Source: Lutraria lutraria (lineage: Eukaryota > Mollusca > Bivalvia > Venerida > Mactridae). Taken from it: a stretch of DNA of 64,000 bases. The notes under the pieces are model-generated. The model was not told where the DNA came from, did no database searches, and saw only the letters and a program-made list of their open reading frames with translations. The position numbers and the translations under genes are program-made. Positions within the stretch are counted from its first letter, which is position 1. Each line of letters starts with the position of its first letter. Location: contig OZ026844.1 of assembly GCA_964023205.1 (NCBI GenBank), positions 13,688,790-13,752,789 of the forward strand, read 5' to 3'. Below are positions 37,100 to 50,287 of the stretch, one piece after another.

Positions 37100-39190
37100 G
37101 CAAATTAGTCTTCATATGATGTTAATGTAAACAAGTATACATCAATGTTAGTTAACAAAAGATAAAACTCTAATTATAACAACATTTCTGACAATGATGA
37201 AGAAGAAAAAAACATACCAATCATGTTCGCAGCTACTTAATGATGGTGTGACAGCCCAGGCTCTGGAGCATGATAACAGCGATGATAAAAACTTGCATCA
37301 ATACTGAACTGTTTATTAAGTAATGAAGTCTTACACATACAGTGTTGTTGCTTTTTTCACCTTGATATGACCTAAAATAAGCAAAACAATAAAGTTCAAG
37401 GACAGGTACCACAAAAACGAGATAAGTGACCCCCACTTTTTTCATTTGTAATGTTTCTGTTATCATATGCTGTGATCATGCAGTTTAGAAAAATTCTGTT
37501 GAATTTTCATTTGGCCTGTGTGTCTATGTGAAAACTAGTAAATATCTTAACATTGTACGAACTAGGGAATATAGTTGAACAATGGGTGGAATAAATATAT
37601 ACGACCACTTACTGTTTTTTGTCGGTTTAATTCGTTGCTATCAGTAAGGATCATGTCACCCAGAATATGATTTTCACTATTTGCATGACACCAAAGCTAC
37701 AGATTTTGCATAGATTAAATGAAACAGACATCAGAGACTAGGCATTGAAATTTCATATGTGACAATTAACAGCCATCTAGAATTAAAGGCCCGAAGGAAA
37801 GCCCTTCAACCCTACAAATGCAATTGAATCACACAATGGCCATTTTGGCCATAATGGTAACCTCATGATGCTAACCTTAACCTAAACCCCATAATGTCAG
37901 TCTCCTAAGGCCAAACGGACAATATGCGATCACATAAAAACATAATGACAAGGATAAGTATGTGATGATATACACATGTATTATTTGATTGAAACACGTT
38001 CTGTGTAATAATTATACACAGAGATCTAAATCTACCTAATATGTTATCATCACATTAGTCTTTCGACAACTCTCAATTTATACATTTTGTAAGATTTACA
38101 AAAAATATCTAGCTTCATGTACTTTTTTGTTTAAAGTTTTGAGAATAATTGTTTTATTTTGATAGACATATTACTTAGTTTTACACATAAAAGCACAGAC
38201 AGTATATAAAGTTTGTTCCCTGGAGCTGTTTCAAAAATATTATGACATCACAATAATAGAATCCAGACCCGACTTATGTAATAATGAAGCTAATTTAAAC
38301 AGTTCTACAAACACAAGTCTGAACAAATCATGTATCACAGACTTAATTGGTACTATAAAATATCAATTTTATTGCTGAATGTATGTAAGTTGGACTGTAT
38401 AATTATTTAACTTCTTGTTTATATGCCATCTAGATAAGTCATCTTTCTCCATATACATCTAAATACTAATCTTGAGTTCCTTAGCAACCAGACTGTACGT
38501 AAGCTCTCTAATTACAGTGTTGTTTTAACACACGTCATACCGATATTTGAATGAACAAAGGCTAATGCACCCAACTGTTTTAAAGTGATTAATGTTAATT
38601 GAACATAGTGATGTCTTACACAATTGACAACTACAGTAAAACGCCGACTTTTAGAATGTCGTTGGGCTGAATGTATATGCTGGTTCATACAGGGGCGGCA
38701 ATATCAATTGTCCATATTGCCCAAGTTGTTCCACAGCCTGTATGGACAAGTGAACACTTCCAGAATATTCTGTATAAATATCACAAGGACAAGTTAAGAA
38801 TGTATCTGGCAAAACGGACAAGTAAGTCAAAATAAGATTTTGCTGGCCCTGTCATATGTATCCAATTAATGAAAATGACACTAAGGATTACCGACACCAA
38901 CACATAGAACTGTTGTATTTATACTGTTTAATACATAATTCTAAATAATACTGTCTTCCTTATTCAGGTAGCTATAAGTGGCATAAAATTCCAAATGAGA
39001 ATGAAACATTGTTTGTATCATGACAAAGGTAATAATTTAAGAGAATGACTTCTTTTTCATGGTATCATTTTATTAGAGCCTTATAACAGTGTGCGTAAGG
39101 AGTTGAACTTGTCAAATATACATCTGATTAATTACTATCCTAACTTGATCTATAGATGTCTTATAATTACAAATTTTATTTTTTTCATTG
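37100..39190. other. No supported gene
   Basis: Low-complexity AT-rich DNA. A 77-codon hydrophobic minus frame at 37233-37466 has no splice or start context I trust. Any 5' exons of the exon-array gene could lie here or beyond the window's array edge, but none stands out. Confidence 0.4.
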
Positions 39191-39197
39191 CTTAAAT

Positions 39198-39361
39198 TAC
39201 AGTTTGAAATAACAGCATGTATAGATAAATTTAATATAACAAATGCTACAGACAGGGACTTCTGGCAAGGCTGACATAAATTACAGTTTGATTTAAAAGC
39301 ATGTATAGATAAATTTAATATAACAAATGCTACAGACAGGGACTTCTGGCAAGGCTGACAA
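39198..39361. repeat. Tandem duplication of about 82 bp (with 2-7% divergence)
   Basis: ATTACAGTTTGA, AGCATGTATAGATAAATT and ACAGACAGGGACTTCTGGCA occur twice in the same order and spacing; the second copy begins near 39281. Confidence 0.9.
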
Positions 39362-39374
39362 AGTGAGATCTTTT

Positions 39375-41607
39375 ATTCGGGTAAGAAAATCAAATTGGGA
39401 TCTTATGTCCACCCAAAAACATGCCAAGTGAAGCACATGGAAAATTACAGCACATAAAATTTGAAATGAAAGTATACAAATAAGAATTTATAACTTTTAA
39501 AAAAAAAATTATAATTCTGTTATTCAATTTCTAAACAGATACAGAGTTTCTACTAGTGTGCATTGACATGCCAATAAATACTCAAGGCATTACTTTAAAC
39601 ACATTGAACCAGGAATGCATGTGACTTATGGACCAGCAAGACCCCTGATTACACAGTAAGGGGTAATAAAACAGACAGCCCTGGTCATTGATATAATGGC
39701 TTATTTTTTAATAATCAGTTACTATAAATCAATTGAATTTATAACCCTATTTTTACTATGTGTCAAATCTACATGCAGACACTTAGCTAACCAAACAGGA
39801 TTAATCTGAATAGGGGCAATAAAACAAGAGATTCATTGGACCTCATGTGGATATGGGGGGGGTAGTCTACATTTATGAGACGTACGAGCAATCCGTTCAT
39901 GATTTTGCTATTTCATCTATTGCCCGCTACGTCTCATTGCGGAAGGACCAAAACAATGTCGGATTTCTGAGTTTTGTCAAGTTTGTCTTTTCAGCGGTTC
40001 AAAGCACAATTTTCCGTCAATAAGCATGGTAATGTATAAATATAGCATATATATCAAAGAACAATAACAAAATTATGAATAAATAGTATAAACCTTGAAA
40101 ATAACACGCGAGGGTTTAAAATCCGGTCATATTTGTGTAAACTTCATGCAGGCAATGAAGTTCATCTACTGTACGGCATTCTTTGTGAATAACAAATACA
40201 TAAATTATGATACAAATAAAACAATGCCATTCTTTCTAAAAGTGCGTCTAAATTCGCAATTGTCTTCTTTCTTTCACTACGATAAATTAATATCGTCGAA
40301 AACCATATATATCCAGTTTACTCGATTAATTGCAACGTTACGCGTGATCACTGCTGTACAGTGACGGTAGGTTTGCCTATATACGACTATGGAAAATAGT
40401 GAATTTAAATCAGAATTTAATTGCCGTTTTGAACTTATGCATTGATGGATTTATATGCAATATACATCAAATGAAGCAGAAAGTTTATGGCTTCTACACC
40501 ATATAATTTTTTTAGCAGGTACCCATTTTATTTTTATGTAAAATCGTTCCCAACAGATTTCGTTGGGGATTACTTAGCCAAAGAGTGGCCGTTTTCCGAC
40601 ACAGAATTGACCTTTCCACAGTTGTACTTGGAAGATAGATATCGGCATGTGCAAAAATGTCTCGATATCATCTGTAGTGTACAATAAGTTGGACTAGGGA
40701 GGGGGGGGGGGTCACTTATATAGTAACTGTGAAATGCATAAGGTTGTTTTGGCAATGGTTCACCACACACTATGATAGTATTTTTTTTAAGTATAAACCA
40801 ATTAACACAAGGCCATCCTTAAAAAATATTTGTTTGCTGTAACGTGACCCAGAAAATTCTAAGTGGGTAGGTAGGTAGGATTTTTCACTATTTATTTTTA
40901 TAATTAAACCAAAATACATGTCAAAATGCTATTTTAAAGAAACAAAATCCTGACAGGTCAAAAGAGAGTTGGTTAGAGGCTTTTTGGTGAGCAGCGTTAT
41001 GGCAAACATGAAACCTTTTTTTCAAGGATAGCGGCTTTCACCATTTGAAACTGCTATATACATGTATACTGTATCAACGATTATTGGTAGAAACAAACAG
41101 TAATCTATCTTTCTGAAGTTCAAAGAACATCATAATTCAACTTATACAAGATGAGAAGAGGCATAATTGATCTATCATACGTCAAAACATTGGCTTCCGT
41201 CCGCCATGTTTTTTTTTTCAGACACAGTGTGCACGTGATGATCTTAATTGTAAGCTCTGTAACCTCAATAAGGATATCTATTGCTCGTTTTGAACGCAAT
41301 TCAAACGCTTGAAGTAAAATTAGCCAAATGACATGACTTTCAGCTTCGACATAAATGAATAATTGCATAAACTTAATGTTCACTTACATCATCTAGAAGT
41401 CACAGCGTCATTTTGTTGTCGCTCACTTTCAGTGCGCTTGCTGATCTATTTCAGTTTTGATTGACGTGAAGGTGGAAGCTAAAGACTAGTTGCACGGTCC
41501 CATCTTCAAAGAAAAAAGAGAAAAGGGTCACATTCATGACAACAATATTTTTGCAATGTTTAATTAATTGTCCATTAATTATACTGTTCAAATAAAATAA
41601 TTATTTA
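39375..41607. other. No supported gene
   Basis: Several short frames (40095-40364, 40487-40687, 41120-41383) lack recognisable domains and convincing splice structure. A G-tract lies at 40699-40712. Confidence 0.4.
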
Positions 41608-41614
41608 ATATAAT

Positions 41615-41650
41615 CAAGGACTTACATACATGTATGTATATAAGTCCTTG
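41615..41650. mobile_element. 36-bp palindromic micro-insertion, perfect 7-bp TSD
   Basis: Starts CAAGGACTTACATACATG and ends with the inverted TATATAAGTCCTTG. ATATAAT flanks both sides (41608-41614 and 41651-41657). The arms equal the outer ~20 bases of the 530-bp element at 7065-7594, so this looks like an element reduced to its two ends. Confidence 0.85.
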
Positions 41651-41657
41651 ATATAAT

Positions 41658-42316
41658 GCTCTGTAGAACCTAGCATAATACAAAATTCAATGCCAAGTTT
41701 TAAAATATTCTTATGTGTTTCTAAGATGCCAAGTAGCCTACTAGTAATAAAATCCAGCTATTTTACAATCAACTTGAATATTGCAGTGACCGAAAACAAA
41801 TGCTCAATACAAAGTTATAAATTAAATTTAAAGATATATTTAAATTAAAGATATATTACACAAATAATGTCCACGTTTGCCAGCTCAATGCATAAACAAT
41901 TCAACTCCACATAATTCTACAATAAAACATAATATTTACCTGATGACCGCGTGTAGGCTTCTGCTACCTGCTAAAATTATATCATGTGTCACTCAAAAAA
42001 ATCACACCCATACAATATCATACAAACGACTGGCCAATCAGGTGTTTTATACAATGAAACGTTCAAACAGATTTGTATAAATCCAGAAACATGTGTGTAT
42101 GGAATGCACGTGATTAAATTGATAACACAGCCTTCGGCGTTTACGGTAGTCACAACGTACTATGTACAATATATATACACATCGATCTACCCGCCGTGTA
42201 CAAATAACAAACAAGAGAAAAATATTTAACTAACGCAAAACATATTAACACTCAAATTTTCCTTATCATTATTTTTTATATATTAAATTCATTTTTCAGA
42301 TTTCTTAAAATGTTAT
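41658..42316. other. No supported gene
   Basis: AT-rich, including a small tandem repeat AAATTAAAGATATATT at about 41820-41860. Confidence 0.4.
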
Positions 42317-42323
42317 ACCAGTT

Positions 42324-42351
42324 CAAGGACTTATATACATATAAGTCCTTG
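42324..42351. mobile_element. 28-bp palindromic micro-insertion, perfect 7-bp TSD
   Basis: CAAGGACTTATATA followed by CATATAAGTCCTTG, flanked by ACCAGTT on both sides (42317-42323 and 42352-42358). Same family as 41615-41650 and 7065-7594. Confidence 0.85.
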
Positions 42352-42719
42352 ACCAGTTTGAAAGGGTTTTTAAAATAAATTTACTAGCCAATTAAAGCAT
42401 GTCCCCGCACTGCACACACAACCCTCGTTTTTAGTGACAAGTATTTACATAATCTTCCCATATTTTGTATTCTGCTAATTTCGCCTTCCTTCTTTCATTA
42501 TAAAACGCTGGACTCTAATTTCATCATTCTGTCACATGCGAGTGAACAAAATGCTAAGTGGCATTTCAATGTCTAAAATGCTGGAGAAATATTCTAGTTT
42601 AAGATCAGTGAAAGTAAAAAAATGCTCCCACGTGTCTGCTTCGTATAAACATTTAATTTTATGGTTTATTCATCAGACTAGGACTACACTCCCTTTTTTG
42701 TTTGTTTATATCGGGTTTT

Positions 42720-42905
42720 AGGCCTCTTTTCAAGAGTCAGTCATATTAGGCGGACGGTTCACCTAAGCATCGCTCCTGTGAAGAGCCAGTATATTAGACT
42801 CCCATCCTCCGTAAGCAGCTGTCTACTTTCTCACATAAAGAGTCATATGGTTGGTAGCGGGCCTCGAACTCGCGACCCTCTATCAGTGAGAGGTTACAGA
42901 ATACA
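42720..42905 (-). mobile_element. tRNA-derived SINE, head truncated
   Basis: On the minus strand: a box B-like GCGAGTTCGAGGCCC near the head, then a tail (GTGAGAAAGTAGACAGCTGC, GGATGGGAGTCTAA, GCTTAGGTGAACCGTCCGCC, GACTCTTGAAAAG) shared with 43620-43825 and with the satellite at 53.96-63.79 kb. Confidence 0.8.
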
Positions 42906-42909
42906 GCTC

Positions 42910-43600
42910 CCTAACATAAAGAAGAATATCAATGGATCAGTATGAAAATAAATACATAAACTACTTAATTATTTTCACCATACATGTATATGTACTCATA
43001 TATACAAAGTGAAGAAACAGAAAACTCAACTATTAAGCCCATATCATTTTAAAAGGGTCCCTTATTTTGGATCAGTTTTACAACATCCCGTTTGTATAAT
43101 GACTCAACCTTATATCGATTTTGTTTCAATTATGATCTGATTAAATAGATAAAATACAGTTTAAAATAAGTAATTAATGATACAACTGAAACATTCTTTA
43201 AAAAAACGCACATGTCTGGAATAATTGTAGCTTCTTTTAAAATAGCATTGGGTTTCTGGTCTAGAGGTAACAGAATCTTGATAAAAGATTCTCTCTCAAA
43301 TATCCCTTTCAACTAGTATCTTGACAGAACATTATATCACTTTGTAATGTTTATAACACGTTCAAAGAGCATCTTTCAAATGAAGATATATTTATAAGCG
43401 TATATACATCGACATTGTTTTATCATCATCAATCAGATAATTAAACAGTTAAAGAGATTTCAGCTTGGAGACCAATCTCGAACTTTACAACCTCAGACCT
43501 AGTACATAATGACTCCATCCTTATTTTGATGTAAGATTCTTGAAAATTAAAAAAAAAAATCTAAATCCATAACTTTAGAAAGTCATGGGACTGTACTGGA
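42910..43600. other. No supported gene
   Basis: AT-rich, short frames only. Confidence 0.4.
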
Positions 43601-43619
43601 ATAGGCTATATATTTATAT

Positions 43620-43825
43620 CGAGTTGTACGCCCCTTCTCAATAGTCAGAAAAACAGGTGGACAGTTCATCTAAGCATCTTTCCTGAGAAGAACCAGTACT
43701 ACACTTACATCCTCCGTAAGCAACTGCCTACTTTCTCACATAAAGAGAGATGGTCGGAAGCGGTGTTGGAACCCACGACACTGAAGTCAGCAACATTAAT
43801 CACTCGACCACGGAGGCGGTCTGGA
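43620..43825 (-). mobile_element. tRNA-derived SINE, near full length
   Basis: Minus strand: GCCTCCGTGGTCGAGTGATT (box A TGGTCGAGTGA), box B-like GGGTTCCAACACC about 35 bases later, then the tail with GTGAGAAAGTAGGCAGTTGC, TAGTACTGGTTCTTCTCAGG and AAGATGCTTAGATGAACTGT. The tRNA-like head and Pol III boxes identify a SINE rather than a tRNA gene: the acceptor stem and anticodon arm are not preserved. Confidence 0.85.
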
Positions 43826-43829
43826 ATAG

Positions 43830-46430
43830 ACTGAGAGGACAGGCCTATTTGTACGCATTTTTTTTCAAAAGCACGATTTTCGAGTTTCTATAAGAATGTC
43901 CCAGTGCCAGAAACAAATCTAAGTAGGGGCACACTAGAGAGGTCCACAGTAGGACCACATAACCCATGTTTTAACCCAAAATCATCGCAATCGTGGACGT
44001 TAATTATAATTATATGGCAGTTTTGTAACAATAAAGTTATATTTTTACCATATATTTTCAACGGTATGAACATTATTTGTTGAAATCTACAAGAACAGAT
44101 AGGATCGAGGAACCCGGTGCTCAGAGTATATAACATATGGGTTATATATACATGATATGTTAAATGCGTTAGATTAAGTATAACACAATTGAATGAATGT
44201 TTGTAAGATGGAATAAATTTAAAAAAAATATTGCTCTTCTATTTTAGCCTCGGAAACTGCCAATGTGTGCCTCAGCGTGTCTACGACACTGTGTCCTGAG
44301 TGACTGTGGAACAACACATTAGGGTCATGTTTTATATACATATACTAACTAAGAAAGGATTCTGTGATAAAATATATAAAAGCTATCTTTAATTGTAGAC
44401 AAGGCTAGCAGGTGTTCATTACCATTCGTGAATTCAACCAAATACTGCAAAGTCGATCTACAGCAGTCATCTCAGTGTTTTGATTATGGTACTGTAAATC
44501 AGCCATATACAAACAAAACATGCAAATCATGTTTCTCGATAAACGATTAGTAGCCTACGTGCAAAAGGTTGCGCAATAAAATCGTTCAGTTTTGATGTCA
44601 TACATCGGATAAAATATAAGACAAATTAGTGTTACATAGGTACGCAAGATATTGAGGATAAAATATTCCTTAAGGTTTTCCTTATATCTAAAGTAAATCT
44701 TAAGTTGTATTCACAAAACATTTTAACTGAAGATTTTCATTCGCGATTTTTTTCTTAAATTTTAAGGAAGGTTGTGTCTTCCTTAAATCTTTTAAGGACG
44801 TCCTTAAGCATTCAAAAATTCCATAAGTGTGTTTAGAAATCGCATAGAATGTCAAATTCAGGCAGTATGTATTCAGATTTGGTTTCTTCGTTGTTTGAAC
44901 ATATATATACTTACTGGCTTCATCTGTTAAAAATGAATGTATCATCGATACTATGCTTTTATAGTGAAATTAACTGCTTCATTCGAAGTGAGTATATTCA
45001 TCTACAGAAGAAGCTTTGTACACCGAAACATTCGTGCATTAATGATTTTAAGACGAAATGACACAAACAGTACCTTTAGTGGTTGAAATATACATGCAAT
45101 ATTGTGTTACATCTGTATTGGAATTATCTTTGTAGTTTCACTGTTTGTCTTAATCATATTACTTTGTATACACATATGAATGTAGTTGATTATCATGGGC
45201 TTAACGCCTTAATTTTCAATAAAGTTACGTTTTGTACAGTTATATAATTGTTATTATCTATTCAAAATGTATTTATTTTACCTACTATGAAAATATTATT
45301 ATATGTGTTATATTCATGATAATGAAGGCGAAATAAAACTTTGATCAGCACAGAAACAATGCGTTTATAGAGCAATTTACTTTTTCTGGAAATTACGTTT
45401 ACTGGTTAGTCTGGAAATTGCGCATTTTTACTGATTTTTCCGCGAATTATAGATCAGCCCGGGCTACCCGGATTATTTTCTCGCAAAAAAAACTGGATCG
45501 TAACGTAGTTACGTTACTGTATATACCTTTATAGTACAGTCCACAATAATCAATTCTTTGAAAAAAAATCAAAAGTTTGTGAATGTTGGTAAATAATATA
45601 TACGCAAAGATGTAAAAAAGTAGATCTGATAACGTTTTGTACAATCTTGGAAAAAACGCGTCGTGTTATCGAGAGCAAGACGACACCGATAACTGGTCTA
45701 TTCGTTCAATTGATCACTTCCGCATTGAAACGGAGGCTGTCAAAATATGTACGGCATTAATTCTCCCGTATTGAAGTTACACGCCGTATTGAAGTCACAC
45801 TGAATAATGCATGAGGGGGCGTTTACATTCATGTGGGGAGGCGTGGTCTAATGTGTGCTGGTTCTGTAGCAATGTACTTGTACCGCTTTAAAAGCCTATA
45901 AATTTATAACACAGTCTGCTTCGCTTACTGTATCAACCACGCGAATATGATTCGCCGGTCATAGATTACGCGAGTGTATTCGGTGCTTTATGAAAAATAG
46001 AAAACTGTCGAATTTATATTTCATCAGAGATGTTTGTTGAAATGCCAGGAATGTTTTGTATTCACTTTTGACCCACACGGTCAATTTTGATAACGTGTTT
46101 TAAAAAGTAGCTAGCATATAAACTTTTTACATTTATGTTGTTAAGTATTATATTGCGTTATTCTTTGAAGATTAGATATATATGTCCGTTGAAAAGTTTT
46201 TTTATTATGCTATATTAAAGTTCGTTCTTTCGGCTGCATTGCACGGCAGGTTTGTAACTGAATGTCTACTTTTATCAGTAAAATGTATCAAATTAAGACA
46301 CATTCCCTTACTGGATGTCCGTTTTGTTTGTTTGTTTCATCTGGTTTTACGCCTTTTTCAACATTATTTCAGTCATATCGTGCGGGCAGTTATCCTAAAC
46401 CAGCTCTTCTGGACTTCAATTAGGCCATAA
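43830..46430. other. No supported gene
   Basis: Short chance frames. Around 44690-44830 runs of CTTAAATTTTAAGGAAG and its inverse form a diverged inverted repeat, probably MITE debris. A CpG-richer stretch at about 45650-45850 has no linked exon. Confidence 0.4.
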
Positions 46431-46435
46431 CCAGT

Positions 46436-46640
46436 ACTAACCACATTATATTCGTAAGCTTCTGCCAAGCTACCCCACATAATTTAGAGGTGGGCGACAA
46501 TTTAACATAGGATGTAATATCTTCAGTCAAATTTGTTACGGACAGTGTAAGCCTTGCCCGGGATTAAAACTCACAACCTCTCGACCATCAGACAAACGCT
46601 CTAACCACTGATCGAGCTAGCCGGGCGGGCTCTGTCAGTT
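46436..46640 (-). mobile_element. tRNA-derived SINE, second family
   Basis: Minus strand head GCCCGGCTAGCTCGATCAGT with box A TAGCTCGATCAGTGG and, further on, box B-like GGTTGTGAGTTTTAATCCC. The tail differs from the other SINEs in the window. Confidence 0.8.
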
Positions 46641-46863
46641 TTAAACGGGAAAATATATTGAATTTAGTATATGTACATTTTAAATTATTACCCCTCACTT
46701 TTTTCCTAATGTTAATTTCCCATAGGCAAACAGGGAACAGTTTAGGCTGTTACATGCATGGTACCCTGTGACTGAACATTTCTTTTACAGGGTGATAGTA
46801 AAGTTTTAACAGTATTTTCTTGAAAAAAGTTTGGGGTAATAAAATAAATAACACATAGCTTAA

Positions 46864-46950
46864 GTTGTTGGTAACAGTAACAATGTCAGCCCTCGGAAAA
46901 TACTGTTACCCTCGGCCGTACTTTCCTCAGGCTGACATTTTTACTGTTAA
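46864..46950. repeat. Inverted repeat (hairpin), arms about 31 bp
   Basis: AACAGTAACAATGTCAGCC pairs with GGCTGACATTTTTACTGTT around a short GC-richer loop, with a few mismatches; likely a small MITE relic. Confidence 0.75.
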
Positions 46951-47277
46951 TTAATTTTTAATTATGTAGTACTAAATTCTGGGTCGGAGCACAAACTTAT
47001 TTTGATTTTCAGCCCAAATACACTTTGATAAAAACTACTAAGTAAAATGGCCTTGTCATTTGGGTCAGTTGCTCAAAGTTTAAGTTCATGACAGACAACC
47101 AGTAAAATGCTGTGATTATTATAATGATTGGTGTTGATGATACATTTATTTTGCTGCTTAGTCAGTATGATAAAATCTGCTATTAGAATTTTGTTTTTAT
47201 ATTATCCCATAAGTAGGCATAGCAAATCAACAAATCATCACCATCAATCATTATAATCATCACCAACATTTGTCATT

Positions 47278-47445
47278 AACATCAATCATTCTCATCATCA
47301 ATTATTCTCATCATCAATTATTCTCATCATCAATTATTCTCATCATCAATTATTCTCATCATCAATTATTCTCATTATCAATTATTCTCATCATCAATCA
47401 TTCTCATCATCAATCATTCTCATCATCAATTATTCTCATTATCAG
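47278..47445. repeat. 16-bp minisatellite (CAT/ATT-rich), about ten copies
   Basis: Unit TCTCATCATCAATTAT with C/T variants, preceded by shorter CATCAATCATTATAATC runs from 47236. Its open frame (SSIILIINYSHHQ) is an artefact. Confidence 0.9.
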
Positions 47446-47506
47446 CATTTTTAATCATTATTGACAGGAAAGTAAATTCATCAATATATTTCACATTTCA
47501 TTTTTA

Positions 47507-48030
47507 AGCATAAGATGGCACAATTCCATTTCTGAAATTACATAGCATGAAACAAGTAAATATAATTTCAGAAGACAGTTTAGTTTCTGTTGATGTCATG
47601 GGTTCAGTCAGAATGCGGAATGTTTTGGCAAGGCCAATTATTCTTTCAACATGCACTCTTTTGCTGGAAATTCTCCTGTCCCTGATAACACATTCGTTCG
47701 ACATTCGATTTTTCTTCTTAAAGAATGTTGGAATGTTAATATGTACATCATGAGGTGCAAAAATATCCTTGACATTAAAACCTTTGTCGGCCATGATACT
47801 GTCATTCTTGTTGCACATTTTTGTTCAACTATTTGACGGTCACTGGTTGAACCTCCGTAAGAAGGTGACACATGTGAAACCAGTCCGCCCGGTGAAACTC
47901 CCACTAGCACTTTAACAGTGTTTCTGTTTTTGTATGTTGAAAAATATGCCTATTGAGATGTTGGATTATTGGCTTTTTTATTGGACATTGGACAAGTGAT
48001 AAATCAAAATAATTGTCCATTGCTTTCTTC
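47507..48030 (-). pseudogene. PIF/Harbinger transposase fragment (DDE_Tnp_4 type), broken
   Basis: Minus-strand reading shows the end of a Harbinger nuclease: CPMSNKK, YKNRNTVKVLVGVSPGG, then SYGGSTSDRQIVE with the second catalytic Asp, then IMADKGF, NIPTF and VHVERIIGLAK with the expected acidic residue. DDE transposases cut and join DNA at TIRs. A stop lies before AYFSTY (near 47950) and a frameshift lies near 47815 between the SDRQIVE and MADKGF frames; the N-terminal part is missing. No TIRs recognised around it. Dead fragment. Confidence 0.85.
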
Positions 48031-49195
48031 TTATGTGTTTTTTTTGTACCAATAACTCTCAATATATCAACCCAGATGAAGCATAACTATGCAAATGTTC
48101 ACCCTAACGCTTTGAACTTTAATTATGCATACTGATATGTTTATATAATTTATTTTTGAACGGCTACATAAATTGTGAAAGTTAACACAACTGTAGTTCT
48201 ACTTGTAGTTTGATAGATGTATGTTCTGCTTGGTGTAAATAGAATGTTTCAGAAATCTATGTCTGCCTAACATAAAATGATATTACATTATTTATTGATA
48301 ATGTACAATAAGTTACGAATTTAAAACAATTAATAACGAACATATCCCTGGGAAACGTTATTTTAGAAGAAGTACTCGTACGTTAGTCTGGACGTAACGT
48401 CAACGTCATGACGTTAAAAAAGTATGTTCAAATTCTGACGGTGCTTCGTTTGTTCTTAATATAAAAAGTAACTATTCGACGGAAATCAAAATAAAAAATA
48501 CGAAAATAAAGACAAAAGATTGAACTTTACTATCTGATGTAAAACACATTCTCGATAAAAATTGACCTAAGGCACATTTTCGCATGGCATGGCCCATACG
48601 TAAATTCAATGATGCGACGCATTCTGCAATGCATTCTAAAAAAATGAGGTCACACTGATTATTGATGATTTTAAAGTACGCAGTCAGTAATTTCTTGTTT
48701 CCAAATGCTGAGTGATCATTTTAATTTTTCAGAAATTTTCATTCAGATCCTTTTAAGCCCCGTTAGCATTTTAGATGTTAAAATTAATGTAGGTCTTATT
48801 TTACTTAGAAAGATATCTTTTCAGTGAAACTGACTGATTTTCATCCAATAAATTACACAGATACAACGAAAACAATTATGACACTGAAGCTTCGAAGACA
48901 GAAGAAATAACCCCTAATATAAACTAATCACTTTTGAATTCTATGTTATTATAAAGTTCTCACTTTGGGTCAGTATATATACATACATGTAGACAGTTAT
49001 GTGTATCAGGTGGTATGTTTCAATAAATTCGAACAAATCAGTTGATAATAGTCGGGTTGATGATCGAGTTTTCTAAGACGAGCGTACCTTTACAGTCAGT
49101 GTAAAACCCTATCCTTATACAAAAGGTAAATGTAGGAAGCGGTTCTCAGACACGACATTAGAATGAGATCCTACCTAAGACGAATAAAATCTGAC
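48031..49195. other. No supported gene
   Basis: AT-rich. A cluster of ACGT-containing motifs lies at about 48390-48415 (GACGTAACGTCAACGTCATG). Confidence 0.4.
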
Positions 49196-49199
49196 ATGA

Positions 49200-49660
49200 A
49201 AGGATTTGAGTACTGAGATATGCCAGCTAAAATTTGAGTGCTGATATATTTAAGTGCGGAGAGTTTAGAGTCAGGATTTGAGTACTGATATTTGAGAGCT
49301 ATAAGGTTTGAGTGCCGAGAGTATAGAGCCAGGATCTGAGTGTGGAAAGTTTAGAGTCAGGAAATGAGTGCTAAACTTTGAGAGCTAGGATTTGAGTGCT
49401 GATATTTGAGAGCCAGGTTTGAGTGCTGAGATCTGAGAGCTAAGATATGCATGAGTGCAGTGATTTGACAGCTAGGGCATGAGTGCAAAGATTTGAGTGT
49501 GGAGAGTTTAGAGTCAGGATTTGAGTACTGAGGTTTGAGTGTGGAGAGTTTAGAGTCAGGATTTGAGTACTAAGATTTAAGTGTGGAGAGTTTAGAGTCA
49601 GGATTTGAGTACTGAGATTAGAGAGCTAGGGTTTGAGTGCAGAGTGTTTAGATCTGGAAA
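49200..49660. repeat. Degenerate minisatellite of GATTTGAGTACTGAGA-type units
   Basis: Words TTTAGAGTCAGGATTTGAGT, ACTGAGATTTGA, GAGAGCTAGG and GAGTGTGGAGAG recur many times in shifting order with a loose ~26/52-base rhythm. Confidence 0.85.
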
Positions 49661-49664
49661 TTGA

Positions 49665-50285
49665 ATGTTCGGGATTCAAGCTGTTTGGATTTGAGAATTG
49701 TTATTTTACAATTCATACAGTTGAATGCTACTGCTTGTCTGTAAACACACAAGCACATTTACCGAAAATAAACTCGTATCACGTGACATTGGTTTTGTAC
49801 TATAATCGGTAATTTCATCTACTACATTGTACAAACATTTTTCTTAATTGTTCACTCTATAAGCGAGGAATAGCACGTTGAGAAAGTTTGTAAACACACA
49901 CGCATGTCTCTGTCTGTGCCATATTTAGATTTCATTTCATCCGTCATAATTGTCTGAGGACGAAATATTTATTGAAAATTTGCGTACGGGGTCCATTCTG
50001 AAGTTTAATGTCTTCACGGCCAACATAGTTCGAATTGGTTATAACTATATGGAAACGAAATCATACACGATTGAAGAGAAATTACGATTTAGTTACTCTG
50101 CAAACTGGTTCTATTTGACTCTAAACTCAAACGATTTTTTATGAATCATATTTATAGATGAAGCTCGCGAACTGATTTCTGTACAGATTGACATACATCA
50201 TATACCACAAGCTTTTACTATTCCTAGAAAGATTATCGAGACAAAACACTTGAGACGGGTTATCCTTGAAGTATTAAATGAACTA
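49665..50285. other. No supported gene
   Basis: A 64-codon frame at 49950-50144 has no recognisable features. Confidence 0.4.
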
Positions 50286-50287
50286 TA

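Noticed and set aside
37233..37466. 77-codon hydrophobic minus-strand frame
   Set aside because: No recognisable family, no splice context, in AT-rich DNA where such frames arise by chance.
43780..43825. tRNA gene
   Set aside because: Box A and box B are present but the anticodon arm and acceptor stem are not, and the sequence continues into a SINE tail shared with other copies.
46545..46625. tRNA gene on the minus strand
   Set aside because: Head resembles a tRNA but box B is degenerate and stems do not pair; fits a tRNA-derived SINE.
47270..47464. Open frame with SSIILIINYSHHQ repeats
   Set aside because: Produced by a 16-bp minisatellite; three units make 48 nt and keep a frame open by arithmetic.
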